Source of the DNA: Geothermovivens sp964644845
GTDB lineage: Bacteria > Zhuqueibacterota > Zhuqueibacteria > Oleimicrobiales > Geothermoviventaceae
Direction: 5' to 3'
NCBI GenBank assembly: GCA_964644845.1
Contig: CAZXXS010000107.1
Span: 1-25,510 of the forward strand
Length of the DNA stretch: 25,510 bases
Shown one piece after another: positions 8,404 through 16,912 of this stretch (position 1 is the first letter of the stretch; every line of letters begins with the position of its first letter). A program made the translations under genes and the position numbers. The notes under the pieces were generated by a model that had not been told where the DNA came from, did no database searches, and saw only the letters and a program-made list of their open reading frames with translations.

Positions 8404-9708
8404 ATGCGCGGAAGTAAGCGTTTTGCAATGGTGGTTGTTCTCTTGTTGACCACAGCGGCGGCGGCCGTCGCTCAGCACCAGCAAGTGCTGGACGGGATTG
8501 CTGCGATCGTGGACGACGACATTATCCTCATCTCCGAGGTGAGTCAGGGGGCTTACCTGTTGGCGATGCAGCTTGGCATCGATCCGACCCGTCAGACGGC
8601 GGAGTTTGAAAAGCTTAAAAAAGAAACCCTCGACAATTTGATCACCCAGAAGGTCTTGCTTACTGAGGCGGAAGCCGAGACGGTGAAGGTGGACGAAAAC
8701 CAGGTGAACCAGCTTCTGGATCAGCAGATGAAGGGGCTACTCCAGCAGCTGGGTTCGGAAAAGAAGATCGAGGAATACTTCGGCCAGCCAGTGAGCAAGG
8801 TGCGGCGCAGCTACCGCGAGGAAATTGAGAACAACCTCAAGATTCGCAACCTGCAGCAGCAGAAGTTCGCTGATCTGAAAGTGAATCGGCGCGAGGTCGA
8901 ACAGTTCTTTGCGACGCACAAGGACAGTTTGCCGTCGCTCACGGAGAGCGTCAACATCAGTCACATCTTGATCCAGGTAAAACCGAGTTCGGAGGCGGAG
9001 CAGCAGGCTTTCGAGTTTGCACAAAAATTGCGGAAGCGCATTTTGGCCGGCGAAGACTTCGCCACGCTTGCCAAGCAGTACTCGCAGGACCCTGGTTCCG
9101 CCTCGCGGGGTGGGGAGCTTGGGTTCATGTCGCGAGGCGATTTCGTGCCTGAATTCGAGACGGCGGCTTTTGCGCTGGAACCCGGTCAAGTCTCGGACAT
9201 CGTGAAAACGCGGTTCGGGTATCACATCATTCAGTGCATCGACAAGCGCGGTGACAAGATCAACGTGCGCCACATCCTGATTTCGGTGCCGGTGCTGGCA
9301 AAAGACGAGCAAGCAGCTCTGAAAAAGATTACCGAAATCAGAAGGGAGATCGTTGAAGGCGGCAAAAGCTTCGAGGAGATGGCCAGGAAATACTCTGACG
9401 ACGAGACTTCAAAAGAGCAAGGGGGGCTGCTTGGCTGGTTTGAGATGGACAAGTTTTCAGAGACAGCCCAGGAGTTCCGTGCAGTGGCCGAAACGCTGAA
9501 GGTTGGCGAGGTGTCTGCGCCGTTCAAGACGAAGTACGGTTACCACATCCTCAGGATGAACGCGCGGCAGGAAGCGCGGCCGCTGTCGCTGGAGAAGGAC
9601 TGGGACAAGATCGAAGCGATGGCCCTGGAAATGAAGCGGCGGAAGAGATTCAAGGAGTGGGTTGACCAGCTCAAAAAGCGAATCTACATCGAAGTGAAAG
9701 AGATGTGA
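8404..9708 (+). CDS. surA: periplasmic peptidylprolyl isomerase/chaperone SurA
   Basis: This 434-residue protein matches SurA in size and order. It has a signal peptide (MRGSKRFAM..LLLTTAAAAVA, cleavage likely before QHQQ), the SurA_N chaperone module (LDGIAAIVDDDIILISEV), then two parvulin domains. Domain one spans about 183-280 (SHILIQV with H187, FGYHIIQ with H274) and domain two about 287-385 (RHILISV with H290, YGYHILRM with H381). Both have the GGELGF or GGLLGWF turn and both histidines, so both look catalytically competent. SurA escorts unfolded outer-membrane proteins to BAM. The ATG at 8404 has a GAGGTGG ribosome site. A 150-bp gap separates it from the preceding PpiC-like gene, and a strong terminator follows. 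Confidence 0.92.
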   Translation: MRGSKRFAMVVVLLLTTAAAAVAQHQQVLDGIAAIVDDDIILISEVSQGAYLLAMQLGIDPTRQTAEFEKLKKETLDNLITQKVLLTEAEAETVKVDENQVNQLLDQQMKGLLQQLGSEKKIEEYFGQPVSKVRRSYREEIENNLKIRNLQQQKFADLKVNRREVEQFFATHKDSLPSLTESVNISHILIQVKPSSEAEQQAFEFAQKLRKRILAGEDFATLAKQYSQDPGSASRGGELGFMSRGDFVPEFETAAFALEPGQVSDIVKTRFGYHIIQCIDKRGDKINVRHILISVPVLAKDEQAALKKITEIRREIVEGGKSFEEMARKYSDDETSKEQGGLLGWFEMDKFSETAQEFRAVAETLKVGEVSAPFKTKYGYHILRMNARQEARPLSLEKDWDKIEAMALEMKRRKRFKEWVDQLKKRIYIEVKEM

Positions 9709-9810
9709 GTGGTCGCTGAGAGGAATTGGGTTTGTGAGCACAGAATCCGCCCGGGAGTGAGGCGCCTGAGGGGACTCTTCGGACGGTGCTGAGAGCGGCG
9801 AAGGAAAGCG

Positions 9811-9850
9811 GGCGCGTAGCAAACGGTTGCTGCGCGCCTTTGTTGTCTTT
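9811..9850 (+). terminator. intrinsic terminator after surA
   Basis: GGCGCGTAGCAA (9811-9822) pairs with TTGCTGCGCGCC (9827-9838): twelve base pairs with one G-U and a four-base loop (ACGG). It is followed by a T-rich run, TTTGTTGTCTTT. This closes the unit ending in surA and isolates it from the EnvC-like gene. Confidence 0.8.
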
Positions 9851-9902
9851 GGGCATGGATGGACCGCGTAGCACTGAAGTTCTTGTGTGACTTAGATTTT
9901 TG

Positions 9903-9931
9903 TTGCTTTTCTCAGCCTAAACCGCTATCCT
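9903..9931 (+). promoter_or_regulatory. predicted promoter of the EnvC-like gene, likely giving a leaderless mRNA
   Basis: TTGCTT (9903-9908) and TATCCT (9926-9931) are spaced by 17 bases. The -10 hexamer ends six bases before the ATG at 9938, so the expected transcription start falls on or next to the A of the start codon. No Shine-Dalgarno-like sequence lies upstream of that ATG. The site follows directly after the surA terminator, where a new promoter is needed. Confidence 0.45.
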
Positions 9932-9937
9932 TTTCGC

Positions 9938-11110
9938 ATGATTGGTCGTGTCTGTACAGCTGTACTTCTGGTCCTTGCGATTGCGACGGGGCAGGTTCTC
10001 GGTGCGCGGGTAACGGGGGCTCAACAGTCGCAACGGGAGGAGCTGGAGCGCCTGCGCCAGGAAATCGCACGTGTGCGGGCCAAGATCCGCGAAAAGGAGA
10101 AACGCGAGCAAGCCATTCTGGACGTGCTCGCAGGGCTCGATCGTGAAATTGACCTGACGCACAGGCTGGTTGTGGGTCTGCAGCGGCAGAGCAGGAGGAA
10201 GCAGCGGCAAATCGCAGCGTCGAAGGCGCGGATCGCTACACTGGAGAAGCAACTGGCTCGTCTGAAAGAGGCGTACAGGAAGCGGGTGGTACGCTACTAC
10301 GTGAAAGGCAGGGTGCCCGATCTGGCGCTGCTGTTGCGCGGTTGGAGTTTGCACAGAACACTTGTCTGGCTGAAGTTCGAGCGTCTGCTTGCCGAGCGCG
10401 ACCAGAGGACGCTCCGCGAGATCAAAGAGAAGCGGCGGCGCCTGGAGACACAGAAGCGGGTGCTGGAGCTGCAGCTTAGCGAACAGCGCCAGCTTCTGCG
10501 AGAAAAACAGCGGGAAGAGCGTGCTCTGCGGGAAAAGCGTGCTCGCCGACAGCGCCTGTTGAAGAAGGTGCGGGAGGATCGTCAGCTTTACGAGCGCCGA
10601 TTGCGGGAGTACCGGGAAGCGGAGCGCGAAATTCGTCGGCTGATCGGGCAGAGCGTGGAGAAACGGCGGGAAAGTGTTACTCCCAGACCCTTCCCGCATG
10701 CGCAGGATCTGAGCAAGTGGCGTGGTCGCTTGCCGTGGCCAGTGAGAGGCAAAGTGGTTGCCCACTTCGGCCGCACGGTGCACCCGCGCTTCAAAACGGT
10801 GACCCAGAACCTGGGCATCGATATTCGGGCTCCGCGGGGGACACCCGTGAGGGCCGTGGCGGATGGTAGAGTTACAGCCATCACCTGGCTGCGAGGGCGG
10901 GGGAATCTCGTGATCGTTAGCCACGCAGGCGGCTACTACACGGTGTACACACACCTGGAGGAGATCCGGGTGGGCCTGGATGAGGACGTGAGAGCCGGTC
11001 AAGTGATTGGGACTGTTGGCGAAAGTGGATCGCTCGACGGACCGAAGCTGCATTTTGAGATTTGGCACAATACGAAGAATCTGAACCCGGAACGCTGGCT
11101 CAAGCGCTAA
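9938..11110 (+). CDS. envC: EnvC-like murein hydrolase activator (degenerate LytM/M23 domain)
   Basis: This 390-residue protein has a signal peptide (about residues 1-23), a long charged coiled coil (about 28-245, rich in E, R, K and Q) and a C-terminal LytM/peptidase M23 domain (about 265-388). In active M23 enzymes zinc is held by H.(3)D and H.H motifs. Here the first histidine is N291 (NLGID, with D295 kept) and the H.H motif reads K370-L-H372, so endopeptidase activity should be lost. That matches EnvC/NlpD-type proteins, which activate periplasmic amidases during septum splitting. The ATG at 9938 lacks a ribosome site and sits six bases below a -10-like hexamer. An alternative name would be a generic M23 family protein. 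Confidence 0.85.
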   Translation: MIGRVCTAVLLVLAIATGQVLGARVTGAQQSQREELERLRQEIARVRAKIREKEKREQAILDVLAGLDREIDLTHRLVVGLQRQSRRKQRQIAASKARIATLEKQLARLKEAYRKRVVRYYVKGRVPDLALLLRGWSLHRTLVWLKFERLLAERDQRTLREIKEKRRRLETQKRVLELQLSEQRQLLREKQREERALREKRARRQRLLKKVREDRQLYERRLREYREAEREIRRLIGQSVEKRRESVTPRPFPHAQDLSKWRGRLPWPVRGKVVAHFGRTVHPRFKTVTQNLGIDIRAPRGTPVRAVADGRVTAITWLRGRGNLVIVSHAGGYYTVYTHLEEIRVGLDEDVRAGQVIGTVGESGSLDGPKLHFEIWHNTKNLNPERWLKR

Positions 11111-11132
11111 CCAAGCGAGTGCGTCGACCGCC

Positions 11133-12263
11133 GTGTCTTTCGAACGCGTGATTGGACAAAAGAGAGCCGTTGGTCTGCTTCAGAACGTTCTCAGATCGGG
11201 GCGTTTGGCCCACGCGTACCTGTTCCACGGTCCCGTCGGTGTGGGTAAGTTTGCAGCGGCCCTGGAGTTTGCGAAAGCGCTGCTGTGCGAGCACCCGACT
11301 GAAACGGGTGCGTGCGGGGAATGCGCGTCGTGCAGGCAGGTGGATCGGCTGGGGCATCCGGCCCTGAAAGTTCTGCTGCCCGGTCCCAAGGAAATGGATC
11401 CTGGACGTGAGCGGCAGCTCCTTGACGAACTGGCAGAAGAGCCGCACGGTGTGGAGCGCATTCTGAAGCACGCAACCATCCCGCTGGCCCGGATCCACGA
11501 GTTAAGGCGATTCGCTGCATTCGCTGGTGAAGGGGGACGGGGTTCTGTGGTGCTCATCCCCGTGGCGGACCGTATGAGCCAGGAAGCAGCCAACAGCTTG
11601 CTGAAGACGCTGGAAGAGCCCCCGTCGGGGTTGCGGCTGATTTTAACCACAGCGGATCCCGCTGCTTTACCCGCTACGATCACTTCCCGTTGCCAGCGAC
11701 TGCGGTTCGCCCCGCTGTCGGACGAAGATGTGGCGACTGCGCTTGCAGAGCGGCTGGGGCTGGACCGGAACACAGCTTTGATGATTGCTCGGTTATCCTC
11801 GGGTAACTTTAGTCTGGCACTGAGCTGGGTTGAAGCTGACGCAAAGGGAATGTGGGATCTGGCGGTAGAGTTCCTGCGTACGGCCGTGCGCGACTTGAGG
11901 ACGCAGACCGAATTTGTAAGCTCGCTGCTCCCGCGCTACGAGAAAAGGGGCAACACCGAGTCGGGGCAACACCTCTTTCTCAGTGAACGGGCTGTTCTTC
12001 TGGAGTTCCTGGATGTGCTGCAGGTCTGGTTGAGAGACGCCCAGCTTGTGCGCGAACTCGGTCCGGAGGCGGCGAAACCGCTGCTTGTGAACCCAGGTCA
12101 GCTCGAGACGCTGGTGCGTTTCAACACAAATTTGAAAAATGTGGACTACGGGGCGATTGTTTCCGCGTTGGACGAGGCCGGCTACCAGTACCGGCGGAAC
12201 GTTTCGGCGTTCCTGCTGCTGATGGGCCTGGTCCAACGTTTTCATAGAGCCATTCGGAGGTGA
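11133..12263 (+). CDS. holB: DNA polymerase III delta' subunit (clamp loader)
   Basis: This 376-residue AAA+ protein is HolB-like. It has IGQKRAVGLLQNVL at the start, a P-loop GPVGVGKF at residues 33-40 (F in place of the usual T/S, in line with delta' not hydrolysing ATP) and a four-cysteine zinc module (C..C..C with CGECASC). LLKTLEEPPSG and the sensor/arginine-finger motif TSRCQRLRF (about 182-190) follow. Delta' is the stator of the clamp loader that places beta clamps on DNA. The start is a GTG at 11133 with no clear ribosome site, 22 bases after the EnvC-like gene. It is followed after six bases by ricT, the same neighbour as in Bacillus (holB-yaaT). Confidence 0.92.
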   Translation: MSFERVIGQKRAVGLLQNVLRSGRLAHAYLFHGPVGVGKFAAALEFAKALLCEHPTETGACGECASCRQVDRLGHPALKVLLPGPKEMDPGRERQLLDELAEEPHGVERILKHATIPLARIHELRRFAAFAGEGGRGSVVLIPVADRMSQEAANSLLKTLEEPPSGLRLILTTADPAALPATITSRCQRLRFAPLSDEDVATALAERLGLDRNTALMIARLSSGNFSLALSWVEADAKGMWDLAVEFLRTAVRDLRTQTEFVSSLLPRYEKRGNTESGQHLFLSERAVLLEFLDVLQVWLRDAQLVRELGPEAAKPLLVNPGQLETLVRFNTNLKNVDYGAIVSALDEAGYQYRRNVSAFLLLMGLVQRFHRAIRR

Positions 12264-12269
12264 GGCTGA

Positions 12270-13088
12270 ATGTCGGACATTGTCGAGATCGTGTTCAAAG
12301 GCGAACGCAAGGAGCTTTTCCTCAATCCACTGCAGTTCCCGTTTCAGATTGGTGACTACGCAATTGTGGAGGCGGAAAAGGGGGAAGATCTGGGCATGGT
12401 GAACCAGTTGGGGCCTCTGCTTGCACGAAAGCAGAGCCCAAAACAACTGCGCCGAATCCTTCGAAAACCCAGTGCCGAGGACATGCGCCGCTACGAGGAA
12501 AACCGCAAGAAAGAGGAACAGGCGTTCAAGGTCTGTCTGCGCAAAATCAAAGACCACGAGCTTGACATGAAGCTCGTGGATGCCGAGTACCAGTTCGACG
12601 GTGGCAAAATTACCTTCTACTTTACCGCAGAGCAGCGCGTGGATTTCCGTGCCCTGGTGCGCGATCTGGCGTCGTACTTCAAGACGCGAATCGAACTGCG
12701 GCAGATTGGTGTCCGTGACGAGGCGAAGCGACTTGGTGGCTACGGCCTGTGCGGACGCAAGCTGTGCTGCACAACTTGGATGAAGGAATTTGAGCCGATC
12801 ACGACGCAGACGGCGAAAGACCAGATGTTGCCGTTGAACCCGCAGAAGCTGTCGGGCCTGTGTGGTCGGCTACTCTGCTGTCTGCAGTACGAACGCGCGT
12901 ACTACCGCGAGGTAATGGCGGAATTCCCAAAACCAAAAAGTCGCTTGAAGACAACGCGGGGCGTTGGGGTTGTGGAGAAGGTGGACGTTTTCAGAAAGAT
13001 CGTGCACGTTCGGCACACGGACGGCGAAGTTGAGCAGGTCACGGAAGAAGAACTAAAGAACTGTGAGATCGTGACCGCCAAGAACTGA
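12270..13088 (+). CDS. ricT: PSP1 domain protein, RicT (YaaT) homologue
   Basis: This 272-residue protein carries the PSP1 domain, with the cysteine-rich core GYGLCGRKLCC (about 157-167) and SGLCGRLLCCLQY (about 194-206). In Bacillus subtilis RicT forms a complex with RicA and RicF that binds Fe-S clusters and influences RNase Y-dependent mRNA processing; here the biochemical role is inferred from family only. Start ATG at 12270 with GGAGGTGAGG just upstream, a strong ribosome site overlapping the end of holB. The position between holB and metG is a conserved arrangement. No ricA or ricF homologue is visible in the window. Confidence 0.88.
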   Translation: MSDIVEIVFKGERKELFLNPLQFPFQIGDYAIVEAEKGEDLGMVNQLGPLLARKQSPKQLRRILRKPSAEDMRRYEENRKKEEQAFKVCLRKIKDHELDMKLVDAEYQFDGGKITFYFTAEQRVDFRALVRDLASYFKTRIELRQIGVRDEAKRLGGYGLCGRKLCCTTWMKEFEPITTQTAKDQMLPLNPQKLSGLCGRLLCCLQYERAYYREVMAEFPKPKSRLKTTRGVGVVEKVDVFRKIVHVRHTDGEVEQVTEEELKNCEIVTAKN

Positions 13089-13123
13089 ATCCGGAACAGG
13101 GGAAAGTCGAGAGGAAGAACACA

Positions 13124-15187
13124 GTGCCACGAAAGCTTCTCGTCACAAGTGCGTTGCCGTACGCGAACGGGCCGCTGCACCTTGGTCACCTGGCGGGTGC
13201 TTACCTTCCGGCGGACATCTACGTGCGCTACCAGCGGCTTCGCAAACAGAATGTGATTTACATCTGCGGATCGGATGAGCACGGCGTGCCGATCACCATC
13301 ACAGCCGAGCGGGAGGGCGTCAGCCCTCAGGTCATCGTGGATCGTTTTCACGAAATGAACAAGCGGGATTTCGAACGCTTCGGCATCAGCTTCGACAACT
13401 ACTCGCGCACTTCGCTGCCTTTGCACCACGAAACGTCGCAGGAGTTTTTCCTGGCTCTGTACAACAAAGGGTTACTCGTCGAAAAGACGGTGAAACAGCT
13501 GTACTGCCCGAAGTGTAAACGTTTCCTCGCAGACCGCTACGTGGAAGGCACGTGTCCGCACTGTGGGGCGCCTGGTGCCCGCGGCGACCAGTGCGAAAAG
13601 TGCGGCAACTGGATCGATCCCCTGACTTTGATTGAACCCAAGTGCATGATCTGCGGAAGCACGCCGGTGGTGCGTGAGACGCGACACTTCTTTTTGCCGC
13701 TTGGGCGCTTTCAGGATCAGCTTCGTGCCTGGCTCGACACCAAGACGGATTGGAAAGACAACGTCCGTAACTTTTGCTACGGTTGGTTAGACAAGGGTCT
13801 GGAAGACCGGGCGGTAACGCGGGATTTGAACTGGGGTGTACGCGTGCCGCTGAAGGGCTACGAAGACAAGGTGCTGTACGTCTGGTTCGACGCGCCTATC
13901 GGGTACATTTCGTCGACCAAAGAGTGGGCGCTGAAAAAAGGGGAGCCGGACCTGTGGCGCGAGTACTGGCAGGCCGAAGACACTGAACTCATCCATTTCA
14001 TCGGTAAGGACAACATCGTTTTCCACGCCATCGTTTGGCCGGCCATCTTGATGGGAGTGGGTGGCTACATCCTCCCGTCGCAGATTCCGGCGAACGAGTT
14101 CCTGAATTTGGAAGGCAGAAAACTGTCCACGAGCAGGAACTACGCAGTGTGGCTGGGTGAGTACTTGGACAAATTTCCGCCGGATCCGCTGCGCTACTGC
14201 CTGGCTGTGAATGCCCCTGAGACGAAGGACAGCGATTTCTCTTGGCGGGATTTTCAGGCGCGGAACAACAATGAGCTTGCGGACATCCTTGGCAATTTTG
14301 TCCACCGGACCCTTACCTTTGTGCAGCGTTTCTTCAATGGACGTGTGCCGGAACGCGGCGAGTTGGCGGCCGAGGATGAGCAAATGCTTAAGGTGCTCCA
14401 GGAGGCCCCGACCAGGATCGGGCGCAATCTGGAGAAGTTTGAGGTTCGTAAAGCCGTGCGGGAGTTCATGGAGGTCGCCAGAGCAGCGAACAGGTACTTC
14501 GACAGCCAGGAGCCCTGGAGAACAGCCCGTGAGAATCGGGCTCGCTGCGCGACGACACTGAATGTGTGCGTACAAGCGGTGCGCGCACTGGCCGTGCTGG
14601 GGCACCCGTTCATTCCCTTCTCGGCCGCCAAGATGTGGCGGATGCTCGATCTTCCGGGAAGTGTGGAAGACGAAATTTGGGACGAGGCAGGGGCGCTTCC
14701 CGTGGAGGCCGGGAAGCCACTCGGGAAAGTGGAGATTCTGTTTCAAAAGATCCCAGATGAAGTGATCGAGCAAGAAGTGGCGAAATTGAGGAAAATCGCA
14801 GAGGAGATGGAAGCTGAAAGTAAAGAGACGGCCGCCGGGTTTGTGCCGAAGCCGGTTCAGGAGACCATTTCGTACGAGGATTTCGCAAAAATCGACCTCC
14901 GTGTTGCGAAGGTCCTTGAAGCGGAACGTGTGCCCAAAACGGATAAGCTGCTTCGTCTGGTGATCGATTTGGGTACAGAGAAGCGCCAGATCGTGGCGGG
15001 GATGGCCGAGTTCTACAAGCCCGAGGAAATGGTGGGTAAGCTTGTGATTGTCGTGGCCAATCTGGCTCCCCGAAAGCTCCGCGGTCTGGAGTCGAAAGGC
15101 ATGTTGCTGGCGGCCGAGGACGACCAGGGAAATCTGGCCCTCCTGACGGTCGAAAACGACATGCCGCCAGGCGCGAAGATCCGCTGA
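13124..15187 (+). CDS. metG: methionyl-tRNA synthetase with C-terminal tRNA-binding domain
   Basis: This 687-residue class I synthetase charges tRNA-Met. It has the HIGH-type motif HLGH (19-22), a four-knuckle zinc insert (C..C pairs between about 128 and 176: CPKC, CPHC, CEKC, CMIC), and the KMSKS-type motif KLSTS (333-337). A helical anticodon-binding region and a linker precede a C-terminal OB-fold of the Trbp111/EMAPII type (from about ISYEDFAKIDLRVAKV to the end). The long form with four zinc cysteine pairs resembles the E. coli-type enzyme. Start: GTG at 13124 with GAGGAAG about eight bases upstream. Confidence 0.97.
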   Translation: MPRKLLVTSALPYANGPLHLGHLAGAYLPADIYVRYQRLRKQNVIYICGSDEHGVPITITAEREGVSPQVIVDRFHEMNKRDFERFGISFDNYSRTSLPLHHETSQEFFLALYNKGLLVEKTVKQLYCPKCKRFLADRYVEGTCPHCGAPGARGDQCEKCGNWIDPLTLIEPKCMICGSTPVVRETRHFFLPLGRFQDQLRAWLDTKTDWKDNVRNFCYGWLDKGLEDRAVTRDLNWGVRVPLKGYEDKVLYVWFDAPIGYISSTKEWALKKGEPDLWREYWQAEDTELIHFIGKDNIVFHAIVWPAILMGVGGYILPSQIPANEFLNLEGRKLSTSRNYAVWLGEYLDKFPPDPLRYCLAVNAPETKDSDFSWRDFQARNNNELADILGNFVHRTLTFVQRFFNGRVPERGELAAEDEQMLKVLQEAPTRIGRNLEKFEVRKAVREFMEVARAANRYFDSQEPWRTARENRARCATTLNVCVQAVRALAVLGHPFIPFSAAKMWRMLDLPGSVEDEIWDEAGALPVEAGKPLGKVEILFQKIPDEVIEQEVAKLRKIAEEMEAESKETAAGFVPKPVQETISYEDFAKIDLRVAKVLEAERVPKTDKLLRLVIDLGTEKRQIVAGMAEFYKPEEMVGKLVIVVANLAPRKLRGLESKGMLLAAEDDQGNLALLTVENDMPPGAKIR

Positions 15188-15208
15188 GGAGACGTTTGGG
15201 AGGGAACA

Positions 15209-15997
15209 GTGAGCGGACAAGCCCTGGTCGACACGCATGCCCACCTGAATTTCGATTCGTTTGATGGGGACCGAGAAAACGTCATTCAACGCGCTCGGGA
15301 AGCGGAAATCGGGGCCATCGTGAATGTGGCGATTGATGTGCCCACGAGCGATGCCTCGCTAGCCCTGGCCGAAACTTATCCGGAGATTTGGGCCTCTGTA
15401 GGTGTGCATCCCCAGGATGCCCACACGCTGGACGACGCCGGCCGGCAGCGGCTGAGAGAGCTGACGAAGCATCCCAAGGTTGTGGCCGTGGGAGAAGTGG
15501 GGCTGGATTTCTACCGCGACTACAACCCGCGCGAGGTGCAGGAGCGGGTGTTTCGTGAGATGCTCGGTCTGGCCCAGGAGGCGGATCTTCCGTTAATCAT
15601 TCACACGCGAGATTCGATCGAGCGGACACTTGCTCTTCTTGAAGAGAAGCTGGCCGAGGGGCCTTTGCGCGGTGTTTTCCACTGTTTTTCCGGCGACCGG
15701 GAAATCGCCGAGCGTGTTTTGGCGCTCGGTTTCTACGTGTCGTTCTGCGGCAACCTGACGTTCAAGAATTCGCGACTCCCTGAGGTCTTAAAAGTAGTCC
15801 CTCTGGAAAGGTTGTTGCTGGAAACCGACAGCCCGTTCATGGCCCCGGTTCCGCACCGCGGCAAACGGAACGAACCGGCATTTGTTCGACTGACAGCGCG
15901 CAAGATCGCTGAGATCAAAGGGCTACCACTCGAGCAAGTGGTTGCCAGAACAACGGAGAACGCGGTGCAGCTGTTTCGCCTGAAGCTGGTGTCGTGA
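15209..15997 (+). CDS. tatD: TatD family metal-dependent DNase
   Basis: This 262-residue TIM-barrel hydrolase shows all TatD signatures: DTHAHLNF (metal histidines H10 and H12), SVGVHPQDA, VAVGEVGLDFYRDYN (metal-bridging Glu), PLIIHTRDS, GVFHCFSGD and LLLETDSPFMAP. Family members are 3'-5' DNases and, in some bacteria, D-aminoacyl-tRNA deacylase-like enzymes; the exact substrate here is unknown. The start is GTG at 15209 with GGGAGGGA upstream, 21 bases after metG, mirroring metS-yabD in Bacillus. Its stop overlaps the rsmA GTG by four bases, so translation is probably coupled. Confidence 0.95.
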   Translation: MSGQALVDTHAHLNFDSFDGDRENVIQRAREAEIGAIVNVAIDVPTSDASLALAETYPEIWASVGVHPQDAHTLDDAGRQRLRELTKHPKVVAVGEVGLDFYRDYNPREVQERVFREMLGLAQEADLPLIIHTRDSIERTLALLEEKLAEGPLRGVFHCFSGDREIAERVLALGFYVSFCGNLTFKNSRLPEVLKVVPLERLLLETDSPFMAPVPHRGKRNEPAFVRLTARKIAEIKGLPLEQVVARTTENAVQLFRLKLVS

Positions 15998-16818
15998 CTT
16001 CGTGGGCGCGGAGAAAGCTGGGGCAGCACTTTCTGGTGGACCAGGCCGTGGTTGCGCGCCTGGTTGGGGCGTTGCAGCTGGATCCGCAAACAGACCTGGT
16101 CCTTGAAATTGGGCCTGGGAAAGGCGCTCTGACATCGGCGCTGGCGGAACATGCCCGCCGGGTGGTAGCGGTGGAGCTGGATCAACGGCTCGCTGAGGAA
16201 CTGCGGAAACGGCTCGCGGGAGCTGAAAACGTTACCATTGTGAGAGCAGACTTCCTCCGCGTTGATCTGGCGCTGTACGCAGGGGAGGCGGAGCGAGTGC
16301 GGGTCGTGGGCAACATCCCGTACTCGATTACGAACGACATCGTGCTGAAGCTCCTGGACCCGGCGGCGCGTGGTGTGCTGTGGGACGCCACGTTAATGGT
16401 GCAGCGTGAGGTAGCCGAGCGCGTTGTGGCTAAGCCTGGCACGAAGACCTACGGGACACTGTCGATCGTTAGCCAGGTTTTTTCGCAGCCCCAAGTGCTC
16501 TTTGGGGTGCCGCCGCGGGCTTTTCGACCTCGGCCGCGGGTGTCGTCCGCTGTTGTGCGATGGGCGAGACTGGGAGACCCTCCCTTTGTTGTCCAGGATG
16601 AGGCCCTCTTTCGACGCGTTGTGCGGCTGGCTTTCGCCCAGCGTCGGAAAAAACTGCAGAACACGCTGCGGACTTTGGGGAACGACGCACTGGCGAGGTT
16701 GGCAAAGACGGGCGTGGATTTGAACCGGCGGCCCGAAGAACTTTCGCCCGGTGAGTGGGTGCATTTGGTCTCGGTTCTCTCGGACTCAGCGGCTGGCGGG
16801 ACCCAGAGCGCAGGTTAA
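15994..16818 (+). CDS. rsmA: 16S rRNA (adenine1518-N6/adenine1519-N6)-dimethyltransferase RsmA (KsgA)
   Basis: This 274-residue protein dimethylates A1518 and A1519 of 16S rRNA, a late check in 30S assembly. Motifs in order: KLGQHFLVD at the N-terminus, SAM loop LEIGPGKGALT (about 34-44), VVAVELDQ, the catalytic NIPYSIT box (about 107-113), QREVAERVVAKPGTKTYG, and a C-terminal RRKKLQNTL helix. GTG at 15994 overlaps the tatD stop (GTGA). No separate ribosome site is obvious, which suits coupling to tatD. The start VTSWARRKLGQHF places the conserved motif at the usual distance from the N-terminus. Confidence 0.96.
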   Translation: MTSWARRKLGQHFLVDQAVVARLVGALQLDPQTDLVLEIGPGKGALTSALAEHARRVVAVELDQRLAEELRKRLAGAENVTIVRADFLRVDLALYAGEAERVRVVGNIPYSITNDIVLKLLDPAARGVLWDATLMVQREVAERVVAKPGTKTYGTLSIVSQVFSQPQVLFGVPPRAFRPRPRVSSAVVRWARLGDPPFVVQDEALFRRVVRLAFAQRRKKLQNTLRTLGNDALARLAKTGVDLNRRPEELSPGEWVHLVSVLSDSAAGGTQSAG

Positions 16819-16912
16819 GTTTTGTACGCGGCGAATGGGCGCGGCGTCCCCCGGAAGGCACGTGGGCTGACGAAGAAAGCCGGCAATTTTCCCTTACGCA
16901 GGATTCTTGCAA

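Noticed and set aside
13787..15289. 500-residue minus-strand ORF opposite metG
   Set aside because: No family motif and fully antisense to metG, which is intact with all signatures.
16819..16906. M-box or other Mg2+ riboswitch before mgtE
   Set aside because: The gap is only about 90 bases and has no terminator hairpin, too short for the known element.
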